Assembly: GCA_016716005.1 (NCBI GenBank)
Contig: JADJXE010000001.1
Coordinates: 62,001-126,000 of the forward strand
Direction of reading: 5' to 3'
Length of the DNA: 64,000 bases
Source: Acidimicrobiales bacterium
GTDB taxonomy: Bacteria > Actinomycetota > Acidimicrobiia > Acidimicrobiales > JADJXE01
Part shown: positions 1-7,694 of the stretch, piece after piece
Layout: each line of letters begins with the position of its first letter
Position numbering within the stretch: the stretch's first letter is position 1
The notes under the pieces: generated by a model
Told to the model about the DNA's origin: nothing
The model's database searches: none
The model's input: the letters and a program-made list of their open reading frames with translations, nothing else
Made by a program: the position numbers and the translations under genes

Positions 1-980
1 GCGAGCGAACGCCCGGCCGCCAGCTCGAGCTGGCTCCGCACCAGGTCGACGCCCGTGACCTCTTCGGTCACGGTGTGCTCCACCTGCAGGCGCGGGTTCG
101 CCTCGATGAAGGCCAGGTGGCCCGGCCCGTCCGGCGTGGCGTCGACGAGGAACTCGACGGTGGCCAGGTTGTCGAGCCGCACGGCCTCCGCGAGGGCGAG
201 CGCGGCGACCTCCAGCCGCGTCCGCAGGCCGGCCGGCAGGCTCGGGCTGGGCGCGACCTCCACCAGCTTCTGGCGCCGTCGCTGCAGGCTGCACTCCCGC
301 TCGCCGAGGTGGCTGACCGCGCCGGTGTCGTCGCCGAGCACCTGGATCTCGACGTGGCGGGCGTGGGGGAGCAGCTCCTCGACGTACACCTCGTCGTGCC
401 CGAAGGCGGCCCGGGCCTCCGACCTGCACCGCTCGTACGCCTCCTCGAGCGTGTCCGGGTCGTGGACGGCGCGCATGCCCCGGCCCCCACCGCCAGCGAC
501 GGCCTTGACGAGCATCGAGCCGCCGTCGCCGAGCGCCTCCAGGAAGGACCGGGCCTCGGCGAGGGTGGTCGCTCGATCGGTGCCCCGCAGGACGGGCACG
601 CCGCACCGGCCGGCCAGGGCCCGCGCCGCGGCCTTGTCGCCGAACAGGTCGAGGACCTCGGGCCGGGGCCCCACGAAGGTGAGGCCGGCATCGGCGCAGC
701 GGCGGGCGAAGTCGGCGCGCTCGCTGAGGAACCCGTAGCCGGGATGCAGCGCCCGGCAGCCCGTGGCGCGGGCGGCGCCCAGCAGCTGCTCGGCGTCGAG
801 GTAGGCGGCCGGCCCCGTGCCGCGGAGCGCCACGGCCTCGTCGGCGGCGCGCAGGTGCAGCGACCCCTCGTCGTCCTCGGAGTACACCGCCACCGAGCGG
901 ATCCCGAGCTCCGCCGCAGCGCGCGCCACCCGGATGGCGACCTCGCCCCGGTTGGCGATCAGCAGACCCTCCAGGCGCAT
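1..980 (-). CDS. Biotin carboxylase subunit of an acyl-CoA carboxylase (3' end beyond window)
   Basis: Encodes the ATP-dependent carboxylation of biotin that feeds an acetyl-, propionyl- or related acyl-CoA carboxylase in the cytosol. The 326 visible codons start with MRLEGLLIANRGEVAIRV, the usual N-terminus of the biotin-carboxylase fold. They continue through the ATP-grasp glycine-rich loop KAVAGGGGRGM, the ERECSLQRRRQK segment and EANPRLQVEHTVTEEVTG, which carries metal- and bicarbonate-site residues. The ATG at 980 is preceded by GAGGAGGGG at good spacing. The remainder, about 120 residues plus any biotin-carrier or carboxyltransferase fusion, lies to the left of the window, so I cannot tell a stand-alone subunit from a fused one, or the acyl-CoA used. 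It diverges from the phosphoglucomutase gene. Confidence 0.92.
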   Translation of the reverse strand, partial: MRLEGLLIANRGEVAIRVARAAAELGIRSVAVYSEDDEGSLHLRAADEAVALRGTGPAAYLDAEQLLGAARATGCRALHPGYGFLSERADFARRCADAGLTFVGPRPEVLDLFGDKAAARALAGRCGVPVLRGTDRATTLAEARSFLEALGDGGSMLVKAVAGGGGRGMRAVHDPDTLEEAYERCRSEARAAFGHDEVYVEELLPHARHVEIQVLGDDTGAVSHLGERECSLQRRRQKLVEVAPSPSLPAGLRTRLEVAALALAEAVRLDNLATVEFLVDATPDGPGHLAFIEANPRLQVEHTVTEEVTGVDLVRSQLELAAGRSL

Positions 981-1143
981 CGCGTCCCCTCCTCGCGTCG
1001 CCGGCATCTTGGACGCTCGGCGGCGGTGGGGCCAGCGGCCGGGTCGGATGCGGGCGTCCACGCCTCCATCGACGTGTCCGACCTCGGCGCCGGCCGCCGG
1101 ATCGACGCGCCGGGGCACGTGGAGGCGACCGGCCGGCCGGGGG

Positions 1144-1149
1144 TACGGT
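1144..1149 (+). promoter_or_regulatory. -10 box TACGGT for a leaderless pgm transcript
   Basis: TACGGT ends 7 bases before the pgm ATG, so transcription would begin at or next to the start codon. No ribosome-binding site lies upstream of that ATG. I see no clear -35 element. Confidence 0.5.
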
Positions 1150-1156
1150 CCGGGCC

Positions 1157-2824
1157 ATGGCCTCCGATGCGCACGTGAGCCCCCTGGCCGGAACCCCTGC
1201 ACCTGCCGAGGTGCTGGTCGACGTGGGGGAGCTCCTCCGGGCGTACGCCGACGACCGTCCCGACCCGTCGGTGCCCGCCCAGCGGGTGTCGTTCGGCACG
1301 TCGGGCCACCGCGGATCGCCCCTCACCAGGACCTTCAACGAGTGGCACATCCTGGCGACCACCCAGGCGATCTGCGACCACCGGGCCGCCCAGGGGATCG
1401 ACGGCCCCCTCTACCTGGGCCGTGACACCCACGCCGTCTCGGGCCCGGCCACGGACAGCGCGCTGGAGGTGCTGGTGGCGAACGGCGTCGAGGTCTTGGT
1501 GGACGCGGCCGACGGCTACACGCCCACCCCCGCCATCTCGCACGCCATCCTCACCTACAACCGCGGTCGGCGGTCGGGCCTGGCCGACGGGGTGGTGGTG
1601 ACGCCGTCGCACAACCCGCCTGCGGATGGTGGCTTCAAGTACAACCCCCCGTCAGGCGGTCCGGCGGACACCGACGTGACGAGGTGGATCCAGGATCGGG
1701 CCAACGCCCTGCTGGTCGCCGACCTGGCGGGTGTGGCGCGCACGCCCGTCGAGCGGGCGCGCGACCGGGTCCACCGGCACGACTTCGTGGGCGCCTACGT
1801 CGCCGACTTGGAGCGGGTGGTCGACCTCGATGCCATCCGAGCGGCCGGCCTCCACCTGGGCGCCGACCCGCTCGGTGGGGCCAGCGTGGGCTACTGGGGT
1901 GCCATCGCCGACCGGTACGACCTCGACCTGACGGTCGTGAACCCGTCGGTCGATCCCACCTTCCGCTTCATGACCCTCGACTGGGACGGCAAGATCCGGA
2001 TGGACTGCTCGTCCCCGTACGCCATGGCCTCGCTGATCGCGCTGAAGGACGACTTCGACGTGGCCTTCGCCAACGACACCGACGCCGACCGCCACGGCAT
2101 CGTGACCCGCGGCGCCGGGCTGCTCCCGCCCAACCACTACCTGGCGGTTGCCATCGACTACCTCTTCGCCAACCGGCCGGGTTGGCCGGCTGGTGCGGCG
2201 GTGGGCAAGACCATGGTGTCGAGCAGCATGATCGACCGGGTCGCGGCCGACCTGGGGCGGACGCTGCTGGAGGTGCCCGTGGGGTTCAAGTGGTTCTCCG
2301 GCGGGCTCTACGACGGCACGCTCGGCTTCGGGGGCGAGGAGAGCGCAGGGGCGTCGTTCCTCCGGCTCGACGGCTCGGTGTGGACGACCGACAAGGACGG
2401 GCTCATCCTCGGCCTGCTGGCCGCCGAGATGACGGCCCGCACCGGGCTCGACCCGGGCGAGCGGTACGCCGCGCTCACCGAGCGCTTCGGCGATCCCGCC
2501 TACCGGCGGATCGACGCGCCGGCCACGCCGGAGGAGAAGGCCGCGCTGGCGTCGCTGTCGCCGGAGCAGGTCACCGACACCGAGCTGGCCGGCGAGCCGA
2601 TCCTGGCCATGCTCACCAGCGCCCCGGCGGGCGGCGCGCCGCTCGGGGGCCTCAAGGTGGTGGCCGCCAGCGGCTGGTTCGCGGCCAGGCCGTCGGGCAC
2701 CGAGGACGTCTACAAGGTGTACGCGGAGAGCTTCCGCGACGAGGCGCACCTCGAGCGGGTGATCGACGAGGCCCAGGCGATCGTGGCCGGGGCCCTCCAG
2801 CACGTGGCGGGCGCCCGCCGCTGA
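1157..2824 (+). CDS. pgm: Phosphoglucomutase, alpha-D-glucose-phosphate specific
   Basis: Interconverts glucose 1-phosphate and glucose 6-phosphate, linking glycogen, trehalose and nucleotide-sugar synthesis to glycolysis. The 555 residues match the length of the E. coli-type Pgm (about 546). All four active-site loops are visible: TPSHNPP with the phosphoserine at about S151, the magnesium loop NDTDADRHG, the sugar-binding GEESAG, and the phosphate-binding RPSGTEDVYK near the C-terminus. The ATG fits a leaderless start (see the -10 box). It is transcribed alone and meets the next gene tail to tail with only 7 bases between stop codons. Confidence 0.95.
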   Translation: MASDAHVSPLAGTPAPAEVLVDVGELLRAYADDRPDPSVPAQRVSFGTSGHRGSPLTRTFNEWHILATTQAICDHRAAQGIDGPLYLGRDTHAVSGPATDSALEVLVANGVEVLVDAADGYTPTPAISHAILTYNRGRRSGLADGVVVTPSHNPPADGGFKYNPPSGGPADTDVTRWIQDRANALLVADLAGVARTPVERARDRVHRHDFVGAYVADLERVVDLDAIRAAGLHLGADPLGGASVGYWGAIADRYDLDLTVVNPSVDPTFRFMTLDWDGKIRMDCSSPYAMASLIALKDDFDVAFANDTDADRHGIVTRGAGLLPPNHYLAVAIDYLFANRPGWPAGAAVGKTMVSSSMIDRVAADLGRTLLEVPVGFKWFSGGLYDGTLGFGGEESAGASFLRLDGSVWTTDKDGLILGLLAAEMTARTGLDPGERYAALTERFGDPAYRRIDAPATPEEKAALASLSPEQVTDTELAGEPILAMLTSAPAGGAPLGGLKVVAASGWFAARPSGTEDVYKVYAESFRDEAHLERVIDEAQAIVAGALQHVAGARR

Positions 2825-2831
2825 GCCGTGG

Positions 2832-3224
2832 TCACGCCCTGTCGTCGGCGGCCGAGCCGTTCAGGTCGGTCATGTCGATCTCCTCGACCGTGACGGCGTC
2901 GAGCTCGCCGTCGCCGTCGACGTCGACCGCGGTCGTGCGGGTGATCTCGACGGCATCGGGGATGCCGTCGCCGTCGACGTCCATGGCGGTGGTCTCGGTC
3001 ACCTGCACCAGGTCGGGGATGCCGTCGCCGTCGACGTCGAGCACGACGGTCTCGGTGATCCCGACGAGGTCGGTCACCCCGTCGCCGTCGATGTCGATCG
3101 CGGTGGTCTCGGTGACCCGCACGCCGTCGGGGGTGCCGTCGCCGTCCAGGTCGACGAGCTCCTCCTCGACGGTCTCCACGACACCGTCGCCGGCCCCGTC
3201 CTCGATGGTCTCGTCCTGTGCCAT
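2832..3224 (-). CDS. Small acidic protein of five DxDGDG calcium-loop repeats, no signal peptide
   Basis: A 130-residue protein of unknown function. After a 24-residue acidic N-terminus come five tandem units of exactly 19 residues, each opening with D[LIV]DGDGxxD and followed by a short strand ending in a TETTA-type motif. The Asp/Gly loop is the calcium-binding loop seen in dockerins, thrombospondin type 3 and EF-hand-like repeats, so calcium binding is a fair inference. Proteins with such loops are normally exported, but this one begins MAQDETIEDG, with no hydrophobic stretch. The ATG at 3224 was chosen over upstream starts because GAGGAGG lies just before it and the upstream in-frame sequence is low-complexity. 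It has no recognisable operon partner. Confidence 0.75.
   Translation of the reverse strand: MAQDETIEDGAGDGVVETVEEELVDLDGDGTPDGVRVTETTAIDIDGDGVTDLVGITETVVLDVDGDGIPDLVQVTETTAMDVDGDGIPDAVEITRTTAVDVDGDGELDAVTVEEIDMTDLNGSAADDRA
2868..3152 (-). repeat. Five tandem 57-base coding repeats
   Basis: Each 57-base unit encodes one 19-residue DxDGDG module. Neighbouring units are very similar at DNA level (the string gtcgacgtcgacggcgacgg and close variants recur), so copy number could change by in-frame recombination. Confidence 0.85.
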
Positions 3225-3363
3225 GCCGACCTCCTCGTGGTGACCGGCGCACGGTAGCCGCGCCCGCTCGATCCCGCCGCCGCCGGCGCGAGGGGAGGAG
3301 CCCCCCGGGGGAGCCGGTAGCCTGGTCGGGCGTCCCGGGCCGCCGGGGCCCACGGGAGCCCGC

Positions 3364-3630
3364 ATGGTTTCGAGGACGAGCAAGGCCAAGCGCGAGATCG
3401 ACAAGCAGCGCAAGGAGAGGGCCGCCGCGAAGCGCGAGCGGCGCGAGGGTCGCACCGACCGCGAGGTCGAGCCGGCGGACGGCGCCGAGCCCGCCGACTC
3501 GACCCTCACCGAGGAAGAGGTGATCCGCCGCCTGGGCGAGGTGCACCGGCGCTACGACGACGGCGAGATCGACCTCGACGAGCTCGAGGCGGCCAAGGCG
3601 GAGCTGATCTCGCAGCTCCGCGTCGAGTAG
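3364..3630 (+). CDS. Small basic/helical protein with a SHOCT-like C-terminus
   Basis: An 88-residue cytosolic protein of unknown function. Residues 1-32 are strongly basic (many Lys and Arg) and should form a helix that could bind nucleic acid or membrane. Residues 33-47 are an acidic, alanine-rich linker. The last 40 residues have the helix-turn-helix pattern of the short C-terminal SHOCT domain (roughly I-x2-L-x6-Y-D-x-G-E-I-x3-E-L-x-A-x-K), a module thought to mediate oligomerisation. The ATG has a weak GGGAG upstream. A TAGCCT box about 42 bases upstream could be its promoter. Confidence 0.65.
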   Translation: MVSRTSKAKREIDKQRKERAAAKRERREGRTDREVEPADGAEPADSTLTEEEVIRRLGEVHRRYDDGEIDLDELEAAKAELISQLRVE

Positions 3631-3743
3631 CCGGCCTGCCCGCGGCCGGAGGGTGCGCCCGTGCCGGGAGTGCAGGACGCGTTCGACCAGCACCGGTGCC
3701 TGCCGGTGGCCCTCTCGGCTCCGGCCGTCGCCCTGGCGGGACG

Positions 3744-4214
3744 ATGATCGAGATCGGGCCCGACGAGCACCGACGGCTCGCGATGGCACTGAACCAGCGG
3801 GCCTGGCAGCTGCTCGAGACGGCGTCGCGCTCGCTGGCCGACGACGAGGAGATGGTCGACGCGGCCCACGGCTCGGCCTACCACTGGCGCTACGCCGAGG
3901 GCGCCTCGGCCGTGCACCAGGCGCGTGGCGCCTGGCTCATCTCGCGGGCATACGCCGTGCTGGGGCATGGTGAGGAGGCCCGGCGCCATGCCGAGCGGTG
4001 CCTCGCGATCTGCACCGAGTACGTGATCAGCGACTACGACCTGGCCTACGCCCACGAGGCCCTGGCGCGGGCCGAGGCGGCCGCGGGCGACCTGCGGGCC
4101 GCGACCCGGCACCGGCGGGCGGCCGCGGAGGCGGGCCGGGCCATCGCCGACCCCGATGACCGGGCGGCGTTCGAGGCCGACCTGGCCGCCCCGCCCTGGT
4201 TCGGCCTCACCTGA
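3744..4214 (+). CDS. TPR-like helical protein, function unknown
   Basis: A 156-residue cytosolic protein. From residue 10 onward it is a run of alpha-helical hairpins rich in Ala, Leu, Arg and Tyr. Segments such as AYHWRYAEG and AYAHEALARAEAAAGD have the spacing of tetratricopeptide repeats, which usually mediate protein contacts. I chose the ATG at 3744 because upstream in-frame sequence back to 3696 (proline/glycine rich) does not look like protein; the ribosome site is weak (GGCGGGA). It ends against the convergent ThDP enzyme gene inside a shared palindrome. Confidence 0.65.
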   Translation: MIEIGPDEHRRLAMALNQRAWQLLETASRSLADDEEMVDAAHGSAYHWRYAEGASAVHQARGAWLISRAYAVLGHGEEARRHAERCLAICTEYVISDYDLAYAHEALARAEAAAGDLRAATRHRRAAAEAGRAIADPDDRAAFEADLAAPPWFGLT

Positions 4215-4237
4215 CTGGCCCGGCCGGGCCCGGTCAG
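4211..4237. terminator. Imperfect palindrome across two convergent stop codons
   Basis: An inverted repeat (CTGAC-TGG-CCCGG against CCGGG-CCC-GGTCAG) contains or touches the stop codons of both convergent genes. It could act as a terminator in both directions. No U-tract is present. Confidence 0.4.
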
Positions 4238-5787
4238 AACGCCCGGGGAAGCACCGCCTCGATGAGCGTCGGCCCGGGCTCGGCGAGGGCCCGCTCGAGC
4301 CGATCGGCGAGGTCCTCGGCCGTCTCGGCCCGGCTCGCCGGCACACCCATGCCCTGGGCGAGCCGCACGAAGTCGAGGGGCGGGTGCGACAGGTCGAACA
4401 GGCCGGTGGCGACCGGACCCGGCTCCGCTCCCACCCGACCCAGCTCCATGTCGAGCACGGCGTAGGACCGGTTGTTCAGGACGAGGGTCGTGACGTCGAG
4501 TCCTTCGCGGGCCATGGTCCACAGGGCCTGCAGCGTGTACATGGCGCTCCCGTCGGCCTCGAGGGCCAGGACGGGCCGGTCGGGGCAGGCGACCGCGGCG
4601 CCGAGGGCCACCGGGAGCCCCTGGCCGATGGCGCCCCCGGTGAGCGTGAGCAGGTCGTGCGGAGGGGCGCCGGCCGTGGCGCCCGCCAGGAACAGCCCCG
4701 AGGTGTTGCCCTCGTCGGAGATGATCGCCCCCTCGGGCAGCACGGCACCGACGGCGGCGGCGATGGTCTGGGCCGTCAGCGGGCCGGAGGGCCGGGGCGG
4801 CCTGGCCGCGGGCTGCCGGGCGGGCTCCGGCGGTGCGCCCAGGGCCTCGGCCAGGGCTTCGAGGGCCCCCACGGCGTCGTCGGCCGGCCCGCCCAGCACG
4901 TGGACCGCGCACCCGTCGGGCACCAGGTCGCTGGCCTTGCCGGGGTACGCGAAGAACGACACCGGGGCCCTGGCGTCGGCGATCACCAGGTGGCGCAGCC
5001 CGTCCAGCTGCATCTGGGCGAACTCGGCCAGGTACGCCAGGCGGTCGACGGCCGGGAGCCCCGCCCCCCGCTCGAGGCGGGCCGGGAACGTCTCGGCCAG
5101 CAGCCTGGCCCCGCTGGCCGCCGAGACCCGCCCGGCCGCCTCCAGCCCGCGTCGGCGCACGGCCGCCCCGCCCAGCAGCAGTGCGGCGGGCTCCTCGGAG
5201 CGGAGGGCGGCGGCGACGGCGGCGACCACGTCGGCGGGGACGGGCTGCGGGCCCGGCACCGCCACCGGTGGTGCGGGCGCGCCGGCCTCGTCCCAGGAGA
5301 CGTCGGCCGGCAGGATCAAGGTGGCCACCTGCCCGGGCGGCCCGGCCGCGGCTGCCACGGCGGCCGCCGCATCGGCCGCCACCCGCCCGGCGTGGGTCGA
5401 GGCGCAGACCCAGCCCGACACGCCCCGCGCGATGCTCTCGATGTCGGACTGCAACGGGGCGTCGAAGCGCCGGTGGTACGTGGCGTGGTCGCCCACGACG
5501 TTGACGACCGGCGTGTGGGCCCGCCGGGCGTTGTGGAGGTTGGCCAGGCCGTTGCCGAGCCCCGGGCCGAGGTGGAGCAGCGTGGTCGCCGGGCGGCCGG
5601 CCATGCGGCCGTAGCCGTCGGCCGCACCCGTGACCACGCCCTCGAAGAGCCCGAGCACCGCGCGCATCCGCGGGACCGTGTCGAGGGCTGCCACGAAGTG
5701 CATCTCGGACGTGCCGGGGTTGGTGAAGCACGTGTCGACGCCGGAGCCGACGAGCGTGCGGATGAGGGCCTGGGCGCCGTTCACCAT
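4234..5787 (-). CDS. ThDP-dependent acetolactate-synthase-like enzyme (IlvX type)
   Basis: A cytosolic thiamine-diphosphate enzyme of the acetohydroxyacid synthase/benzoylformate decarboxylase superfamily. The 517-residue length and the sequence around GPGLGNGLANLHNARRA match the mycobacterial IlvX group, paralogues of true acetolactate synthases whose substrate is not settled. The N-terminal domain holds the ThDP-activating glutamate (LFEGVVTGAADGYGR). The C-terminal cofactor loop reads EADGSAMYTLQAL...NN, so the usual first Gly of GDG is Ala. It starts 22 bases downstream of the FAD-oxidase gene and has its own GAGAGGAA site, so the two form an operon. This pairing suggests metabolism of a 2-keto or 2-hydroxy acid rather than valine synthesis. 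Confidence 0.8.
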   Translation of the reverse strand: MVNGAQALIRTLVGSGVDTCFTNPGTSEMHFVAALDTVPRMRAVLGLFEGVVTGAADGYGRMAGRPATTLLHLGPGLGNGLANLHNARRAHTPVVNVVGDHATYHRRFDAPLQSDIESIARGVSGWVCASTHAGRVAADAAAAVAAAAGPPGQVATLILPADVSWDEAGAPAPPVAVPGPQPVPADVVAAVAAALRSEEPAALLLGGAAVRRRGLEAAGRVSAASGARLLAETFPARLERGAGLPAVDRLAYLAEFAQMQLDGLRHLVIADARAPVSFFAYPGKASDLVPDGCAVHVLGGPADDAVGALEALAEALGAPPEPARQPAARPPRPSGPLTAQTIAAAVGAVLPEGAIISDEGNTSGLFLAGATAGAPPHDLLTLTGGAIGQGLPVALGAAVACPDRPVLALEADGSAMYTLQALWTMAREGLDVTTLVLNNRSYAVLDMELGRVGAEPGPVATGLFDLSHPPLDFVRLAQGMGVPASRAETAEDLADRLERALAEPGPTLIEAVLPRAF

Positions 5788-5809
5788 GTTCCTCTCGGAC
5801 GGTCGATGA

Positions 5810-7183
5810 TCAGCCCAGCAGGGTGCCGGGGTTGAGGATGCCCTTGGGGTCGAACGCCGCCTTGATGCGGCGCATGAGGTCGAGCTTCACCGGGTCCTCG
5901 AGCTGGAGGAAGTAGGGCATCTTCTCCGTCCCGATGCCGTGCTCGGCCGAGATGGCGCCACCGAGGGCCATCCCGGTCTCGAAGATGCCGCGCAGCAGCC
6001 GGCTGCGAGCCTCGGGATCGGGCTGGAAGACGGCGAGGTGCACGTTGCCGTCGCCGGCGTGGCCGGCACCGGCCACGATGGCGCCGTGCTCGGCGGCCAG
6101 CGCCGACACCGACGCCAGGTAGTCGGGGATCGAGGCTCGCGGCACCACCACGTCGATGATGTCGTCGGCCCCGGCCTGCTTGGCCATCCAGAAGGCCTTC
6201 TCACGGGCCTCGAGCAGCTGGGCGCCGGCATGGGGTGGCAGCACGTACGCGTCGATGGCCCCGAGCTCGAGGAGCAGCCCGCTCACGGCCAGCACGTCCT
6301 CGTCGAGGCGGTCCGCCCGGCTCCCCTCGACCACCACGAACAGGTACGCCAGCGCGGCGTCGCGCACCTCCTCGGGGATCCCCAGGTCGAGGCCGACGTC
6401 GGCGGTGGTGGCCGCCATGGCGAGCTGGTCGACGTACTCGAGGATCAGGGGCTGCACCGCGCTGTCGACGATGCGGGGGACCGCTGCGGTGACCTCGCCC
6501 AGCGTCCTGAACGGCGCCAGCACCGTCGCCTGGTGGGCCAGCCGGGGGTGCAGCTTCAGGGTGATCTCGGTCACCACGGCCAGCGTGCCCTCCGACCCGA
6601 TGAGCAGCTGGGTGAGGTCGTAGCCGCTCGTGGCCTTCACGAAGCGGCCGCCGGCGCGGATCACCTCACCGGTGGCGAGCACCGCCTCGAGGCCGAGCAC
6701 GTGGTGTCGGGTCACGCCGTGCTTCACGGCCCGCATCCCGCCGGCGTTGGTGGCGACGTTGCCGCCGAGGCTCGCGCTGTTCTCGCCCGGGTAGACGGGG
6801 TAGACGAGCCCGTGGGGCGCGATCGCGTCGTCGAGCTCGTCGAGGGTGACGCCGGGCTGGACGACGGCCACGTGGTTCTCGGTGTCGACCTCGAGGATCG
6901 AGCTCATCCGCTCCAGGGACAGGAGCAGCCCCCCCGGCGCCGCGACGCACGCCCCTGACAGACCGGTGCCCGAGCCGCGGGCGGTCACGGGGACGCCCAG
7001 CTCGTTGGCGACCCGCAGCACGGCCGCGACCTCGGCGGTCGAGGCCGGCTTGACCACGGCCGCGGGGGCCCGGTGCTCGGCCGTGAGCGCCTCGTCGTGC
7101 GTGTAGTCGTCGGCGATCTCGCCGTCGGTGAGCACGTTGGCGTCGCCGACGATGTCGATCAGGAGCTGGGCGGTGCCGGCCAT
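5810..7183 (-). CDS. FAD-linked 2-hydroxyacid oxidase/dehydrogenase (GlcD/D-lactate family)
   Basis: A 457-residue flavoprotein of the vanillyl-alcohol-oxidase fold that oxidises glycolate, D-lactate or another 2-hydroxy acid to the 2-oxo acid. The FAD-binding N-terminal half shows TARGSGTGLSGACV and the GENSASLGGNVATNAGGMR segment. The C-terminal half has GHAGDGNVHLAVF, which carries metal and substrate residues, and the closing signature AEHGIGTEKMPYF. The ATG has a very good GGGGGAGGAG site. A TAGGTT box about 36 bases upstream of the start fits its promoter. It is the first gene of an operon with the ThDP enzyme; product 2-oxo acid could pass to that enzyme (inference). Glycolate and lactate cannot be told apart by eye. 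Confidence 0.88.
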   Translation of the reverse strand: MAGTAQLLIDIVGDANVLTDGEIADDYTHDEALTAEHRAPAAVVKPASTAEVAAVLRVANELGVPVTARGSGTGLSGACVAAPGGLLLSLERMSSILEVDTENHVAVVQPGVTLDELDDAIAPHGLVYPVYPGENSASLGGNVATNAGGMRAVKHGVTRHHVLGLEAVLATGEVIRAGGRFVKATSGYDLTQLLIGSEGTLAVVTEITLKLHPRLAHQATVLAPFRTLGEVTAAVPRIVDSAVQPLILEYVDQLAMAATTADVGLDLGIPEEVRDAALAYLFVVVEGSRADRLDEDVLAVSGLLLELGAIDAYVLPPHAGAQLLEAREKAFWMAKQAGADDIIDVVVPRASIPDYLASVSALAAEHGAIVAGAGHAGDGNVHLAVFQPDPEARSRLLRGIFETGMALGGAISAEHGIGTEKMPYFLQLEDPVKLDLMRRIKAAFDPKGILNPGTLLG

Positions 7184-7282
7184 GGCTCCTCCCCCTTCGG
7201 GCGTCGGCCCTGGAACCTACCCGCGTGCCGGACCAGGGGCCGAGTGGCCGCGGGCCGGCCGCCTGTGGTGGAGTCGGAGACC

Positions 7283-7645
7283 ATGGCGAGGAACGTGCTG
7301 GGCGGCGACCTGCAGACCTGCGGGACGCAGCCGCTGACGGGCTTCTACCGCACCGGCTGCTGCGACACCGGCTCGGACGACACGGGCGTGCACGTCGTGT
7401 GCGCCCGCGTGACGGCGGAGTTCCTGGCGTTCTCGAAGGCGCAGGGCAACGACCTCTCGACGCCGGTGCCCCGGTACGGCTTCCCCGGGCTGGTGCCGGG
7501 TGACCGCTGGTGCCTCTGTGCCGCCCGCTGGAAGGAGGCCCTGGACGCCGGGTGCGCCCCCCCGGTGGTGCTGGAGGCGACCCATGCCGGAGCCCTCGAG
7601 TGGGCGACCCTCGACGAGCTGCGCGCCCACGCCGCCGACGGGTGA
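7283..7645 (+). CDS. DUF2237 family protein
   Basis: A 120-residue conserved protein of unknown function. The sequence runs NVLGGDLQTCGTQPLTGFYR, GCCDTG, then GNDLSTP, the highly conserved PGDRWCLCAARW, and PPVVLEATHAGALEW. This is the full DUF2237 pattern, with several conserved cysteines that may bind metal. It has no signal peptide. The ATG at 7283 sits after a GGAG site, and translation upstream of it does not match the family. It is a single gene divergent from the FAD oxidase. Confidence 0.85.
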   Translation: MARNVLGGDLQTCGTQPLTGFYRTGCCDTGSDDTGVHVVCARVTAEFLAFSKAQGNDLSTPVPRYGFPGLVPGDRWCLCAARWKEALDAGCAPPVVLEATHAGALEWATLDELRAHAADG

Positions 7646-7694
7646 GGGCCGTGGACGCTGCTGGCGGCGCCGGGGGACCCGGCCACGGGGTGGA

